From Nepenthes gracilis (lineage: Eukaryota; Streptophyta; Magnoliopsida; Caryophyllales; Nepenthaceae), in assembly GCA_033239525.1 (NCBI GenBank), contig BSYO01000010.1, forward strand, positions 13,732,042 to 13,796,041: a stretch of 64,000 bases of DNA. The letters run 5' to 3'. The position numbers were made by a program, and so were the translations under genes. The notes below the pieces were generated by a model. That model was not told where the DNA came from. It did not search any database and worked only from the letters and a program-made list of their open reading frames with translations. This document shows positions 60,626-64,000 of this stretch, piece by piece (the first letter of the stretch is position 1; every line of letters begins with the position of its first letter).

Positions 60626-60684
60626 AGTAAATGAGCCATTCAACCAGAATTTATTGTAGCAAAATTTAGCTCACTTTTCTTAAC

Positions 60685-62520
60685 TCAAATGCTTCTCCCC
60701 GAATTTACTTTTTGGTTTAATCTTTGTACTTGTTCATTTAATTTTTGAATATGATCAAGGAGTTTGTTCACTCCTGGCCATTTTCTTTCGTTGTACAAAG
60801 AATTTACAGTGTAGCATCGAGGACGAATGTGACCAACTTTACCACACGCATGACAAGTAGGTACAAACTTAGGAACGGTGGAACGGTCCATAGATCTTTG
60901 ATTTATGATGATAGAAGACTTGACCGATTTTGATGATTTGTTCACCCCCTTTTAATTAGGTAAATTTTGCAAAGGAGTTGGGACAAATTTAGGAGCCACA
61001 CGACGAGCCGGTTGCTTAGTGACTTTTGATGTGTTAGCGTGGTGGTGTGACATTTTCGCGGAGGGAATAAAAATAGTTTTGGGTTTCACAACATTTCGGA
61101 ACATATTTTCATCATATCCCAACCCAAGTTTATTTTCCCCACTTTTACCCAACCCAAGCATATGATCAAGTTTTGCTGACCCATTTAAAAATTGTTTCAA
61201 ATCTCTTCTAGTGGCCTCAAGTTCAGATTCCAATGTCGTGATTTGTTTAGAAAATGAGTTTTTCAGATTCTCAGTTTCTTGGCTTTTAGAATCTACCTTG
61301 GATTGTAGAGACAAGTTTTCTTTTTCCAAATCAATGATCCTATTATTTAGGGTTCTATTTAATTTCTTAACTTTCAAACATTCCCTAAATAATTTATCGT
61401 AAGCTTCTTGAAGGCCGTCAAATTCTGCTTCTGATTTGGCCTCAGAATCATCAGATTGATTACTATTCTCTACAGAATTGTAACACATTGAGGTCATAAA
61501 TGCCATTTATTTGATAGGGCCATTTTCAGAACAATTTTCACCATCTTCCTCTTCGTCATCGCTTAAGGTCACATTAGCTTTCAAGGCTTGACCTTGTTGT
61601 CGTTTGAAGTTTGGGCATTCAGCCCGATAGTGACCAAAGCCTTTACATTCATGACATTGAACGTCTTGAGTCGTTTTTGATTTGGAATCCTTAAGTTCAC
61701 GACGGTTTTTCTTTTTAAACTTAGGTGAACGTTTGTCATCAGATTTATTCGATGAAGATTTATTTATCTTTAAAAACTTTTTAAAATTCTTGACAAATAG
61801 GAAAAATTCATCATCACTACACGATTCTACATCCGAATCCCAATTTCGCTCTTCCCTACTTGATTTCAGAGCAAGTGATTTGTTTTTCCTTGACTGTGGC
61901 AAGGTGTGCTCATAAGTTTGTAGGGATCCTACAAGTTTTTCAATCTTCATTTTATCAAGGTCCTTGCTTTCTTCGATAGTCGTGACCTTAGGTCTAAATC
62001 GTTCAGGAAGGGATCTAAGAACTTTTCTAACAATTTTATTCTCAGGAATTCGTTCTCCTAAATTAAATGTGGAGTTCACAATATCATTCAATTGAGCATA
62101 GAACTCATCAAAGTTCTCATTATCTTTCATTTTTATTTCTTCAAATCTAGTGGTGAGCATTTGTAATTTTGAATTTTTAACAAGCTTCGTGCCTTCATGA
62201 GTAATTTCTAAAATGTCCTACGCATCTTTAGAAGTCTCACACATTGAAATACGTTTAAATTCATTGGGAGATACAGCCATAAAAATAGCATGTAACCCTT
62301 TACTATTCCAGTTGCATGCATCAAGTTCCTCTTTAGTCCACAATGTCACAGTTTTTGGTTGGTTATCGACGGAACTTGTGGGTGGCGTCCACCCAATTTG
62401 GGTACTAACCCAAACTCGTTCATCTAAAGATGTAAGAAAGGCTCTCATCTGGACCTTCCAATAGGCATAGTTACTCCCATCAAAGAAGGGAGGAACGAAA
62501 AGCGATCCATTAGTATACAT
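60685..62520 (-). pseudogene. gag: Copia gag with two CCHC zinc knuckles
   Basis: A single frame runs from ATG at 62520 to 60685 (about 611 codons) with three in-frame stops: TAG at 62218-62220 (replacing Trp in KDAWDIL-type sequence), TAA at 61507-61509 and TAA at 60952-60954. There is no frameshift. The N-terminus reads MYTNGSLFVPPFFDGSNYAY, typical of Copia UBN2-type gag. The body has LTTRFEEIKMKDNENFDEFY and VRKVLRSLPERF. The first knuckle is CHECKGFGHYRAEC (about 61660-61620). A coiled coil follows (61200-61400), and the second knuckle is CHACGKVGHIRPRC (about 60855-60812). After the second knuckle the usual pre-integrase text begins (VKKSELNF) and then stops at the pol-loss junction. 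The few changes suggest that coding ability was lost recently relative to the rest of the window. Confidence 0.9.
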
Positions 62521-62550
62521 CTAGATCGGGGGTCGCGGATCGGGGTGAGT

Positions 62551-62561
62551 CTCTGATACCA
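62551..62561 (-). other. Primer binding site, tRNA-iMet
   Basis: The minus strand reads TGGTATCAGAG, two bases after the 5' LTR. Exact match to the initiator-Met PBS used by Copia elements. Confidence 0.92.
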
Positions 62562-62563
62562 AA

Positions 62564-63603
62564 TGAAAAAGTACGTTTCGGTGCTTACGTGTTTCGACCC
62601 CGTTACAAGTATAGCGGAAGCAATAAAATAAATTAATTAAATTAAATATCCGATACACGTAAGGCATATTTATCTCTAGATGTAAACGGAATCAATAAGC
62701 ATGCATAACATATATATAATAATGAACAACAATAATAAAGACCCGATTTTTGGTGACGAAGTGAAAACTCGATACCCACGGTATCGAGAAAAACACTACG
62801 AGCTTCAACGGCCAGGGAAGCAATGCACTATGAAAATCAACTTGCAGCCCGGGCGGTAACGACGCGCTAACCTAGCCGACTTACTCCCGACACGTGATCG
62901 CTACCAAAGAACTCCTTGGATTTGCCCGCGGCAACGGAACCGGATACCTTCCGGTCTTCAAGCCACTCTTGCCTCTCGTGCCACTTGAATTGCCAATCAC
63001 GAACGAGTCTCCTTCTTCATGAACCAACGTCTCCAACACAGGTAGAAGGATGAAAGTTTGAATAGAAAAAGAAGAAGAAGAAATGGTGAGAAAACTCTTT
63101 AGAACATGGAGTACAAAGATATGTTTTTGAGTTTTCTCAAGAGAAGCTAAATCAATTGAAGCATGAAGGCTTTCTTCTCAAATTGGGGGCTCAAATAATC
63201 TGACAGAGAGCTTATGGCGTCCTTGGGGTTTCAAAAATATAAGCCAATATTTATAGAGGAGCGAAAAATCGCGTTTAAAATTCTGCCCGTTGGGCCGCCG
63301 TTCGAGCGGCCGTAGGGTTTTGGTAGAAACCCTGCGGGCGCTCGAGCGGGCAGGGAGCGAGCAGGAGCGGCCCCCATTCTGGGATTTCGGCTCGAGCGGC
63401 CATCGAGCATGAAGCGAGCAGGGGAGGTTCTGGTTTTTAGGCTCGAGCCACTAGCGGGCACCAGGCGAGTGGGCGGCCTTTGGGCGGGCTCGAGCGTGTG
63501 GAGGGCGGACCGAATGAGTTTTAACCCGACAACCCTCATCCCGACATCAAAACAATGATACATATGGTTACGGAATATGCCAATAAGATAAATGTCTCTA
63601 ACA
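62564..63603 (-). repeat. 5' LTR of the Copia element
   Basis: 1040 bp, uninterrupted. A minus-strand TATA box is at 63245-63259, and GCTCGAGCGG-type repeats lie upstream of it at 63295-63500. It preserves the empty site of the nested solo LTR. A frame at 63231-63677 runs through the LTR into flanking DNA and is not a gene. Confidence 0.92.
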
Positions 63604-64000
63604 GAAAGAATTATAACACTCTTGTATCTCGACTCAGATTTATTGAACTCTTGATTTGAAACACCCATCACTAACAATCATTTATGGCCTGAGTTTCCAC
63701 ACAGAGGATCCAAACCAAATCGAGTGATCGGGTTCGGGTCTTTACAAAAAAAGAGGGAGTATTAATGATTAAAATAATTAGTTTTTTTTACAAACTTTGG
63801 TCAAATATAATAGGCATAACAGCACAAAATGAAATAGAGTACAGACTTGAGTTAAGCATGAAAGAGTTAGAATCAGTTTGGTATTTATATAAATTATAAC
63901 GTTTGGTTCCGATCAGAATCAGTTTGGTATTTATATAAATTATAACGTTTGGTTCCGATCAGAATTGGCTTCATCAATCCAAATTTAACCCTAACACCAT
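63604..64000. other. Continuation of the p/q repeat, then unassigned
   Basis: 63604-63715 resumes the p/q block (aligned with about 46285-46395). Beyond that the sequence is AT-rich without ORF or known repeat except the 46-bp duplication. Confidence 0.65.
63871..63962. repeat. Perfect 46-bp tandem duplication
   Basis: 63871-63916 and 63917-63962 are identical, starting AATCAGTTTGGTATTTATAT. The phrase GGTTCCGATCAG closes each unit. Confidence 0.97.

Larger units (their letters stand above)
53812..63603 (-). mobile_element. Copia element with gag and a non-pol ORF, pol missing, 9.8 kb with nested LTR
   Basis: LTRs are 53812-57974 (about 1 kb once the nested 3.16-kb LTR is removed) and 62564-63603 (1040 bp), with minus-strand ends TGTTAGAG and CTTTTTCA. 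A perfect GAAAG target-site duplication is at 53807-53811 and 63604-63608. The empty site is visible in the p/q copy near 46279 (AGAGAAAAGAATTAT). PBS for tRNA-iMet is next to the right LTR and PPT next to the left LTR, so it is transcribed leftward. Transcript order: gag with two zinc knuckles, junction near 60620, a leader and ORF of the 'putative plant transposon protein' type (58530-59746), repeated PPT-like tracts, PPT. Protease, integrase, RT and RNase H are absent, so it would depend on a helper. Confidence 0.92.

Overview
This is plant nuclear DNA, almost certainly from a flowering plant and probably a dicot. It is AT-rich and built almost entirely of LTR retrotransposons in various states of decay, inserted into one another. 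The assignment rests on lineage-specific coding remains: Gypsy/Tat gag-pol with an antisense extra ORF, a Gypsy/Tekay-type integrase with chromodomain, and SIRE-like and other Copia gag, plus plant-type primer binding sites (tRNA-iMet and tRNA-Asp types). I see no intact host gene, tRNA, rRNA or CRISPR.

Layout. (1) 1-6.7 kb: a solo LTR flanked by 131-bp direct repeats, old Copia-like LTRs, a Tekay-like LTR on the minus strand and a weak SANT-like gene fragment. (2) 6.7-17 kb: a decayed gag and SIRE-like Copia gag/integrase, interrupted by a 6.4-kb Tat element that has no pol (6988-13392) and by a solo LTR (15397-16331). (3) 18-19 kb: an internally deleted Tekay pol. (4) 19.4-53.8 kb: three diverged copies of a multi-kilobase non-coding repeat (I, II, III) with different blocks present. 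Copy I carries a 2.5-kb solo LTR (23998-26517), a candidate solo LTR (29386-30601) and a 9.4-kb Tat element (31211-40653). (5) 53.8-63.6 kb: a 9.8-kb Copia element with no pol. Its 3' LTR carries a 3.16-kb solo LTR with perfect target-site duplications. (6) 63.6-64 kb: the end of copy III and unassigned sequence.

The Tat and Copia elements at 6988, 31211 and 53812 all lie on the minus strand. The most interesting shared theme is that members of two unrelated lineages carry an extra, apparently spliced gene between gag/pol and the 3' LTR. In the two Tat elements it is antisense, with a short GT-AG intron that keeps the frame. In the Copia element it is sense, replaces the whole of pol and has a candidate intron ending exactly at its ATG. 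The pol-less elements would need enzymes from relatives to move. All these genes now contain stops or frameshifts, so they are reported as pseudogenes.

LTR boundaries of the main elements rest on TG...CA ends, 5-bp target-site duplications, PBS/PPT placement and, for several, an empty site in another repeat copy or in the opposite LTR. Boundaries in old non-coding repeats are approximate. No database search was possible, so family names rest on recognised motifs.
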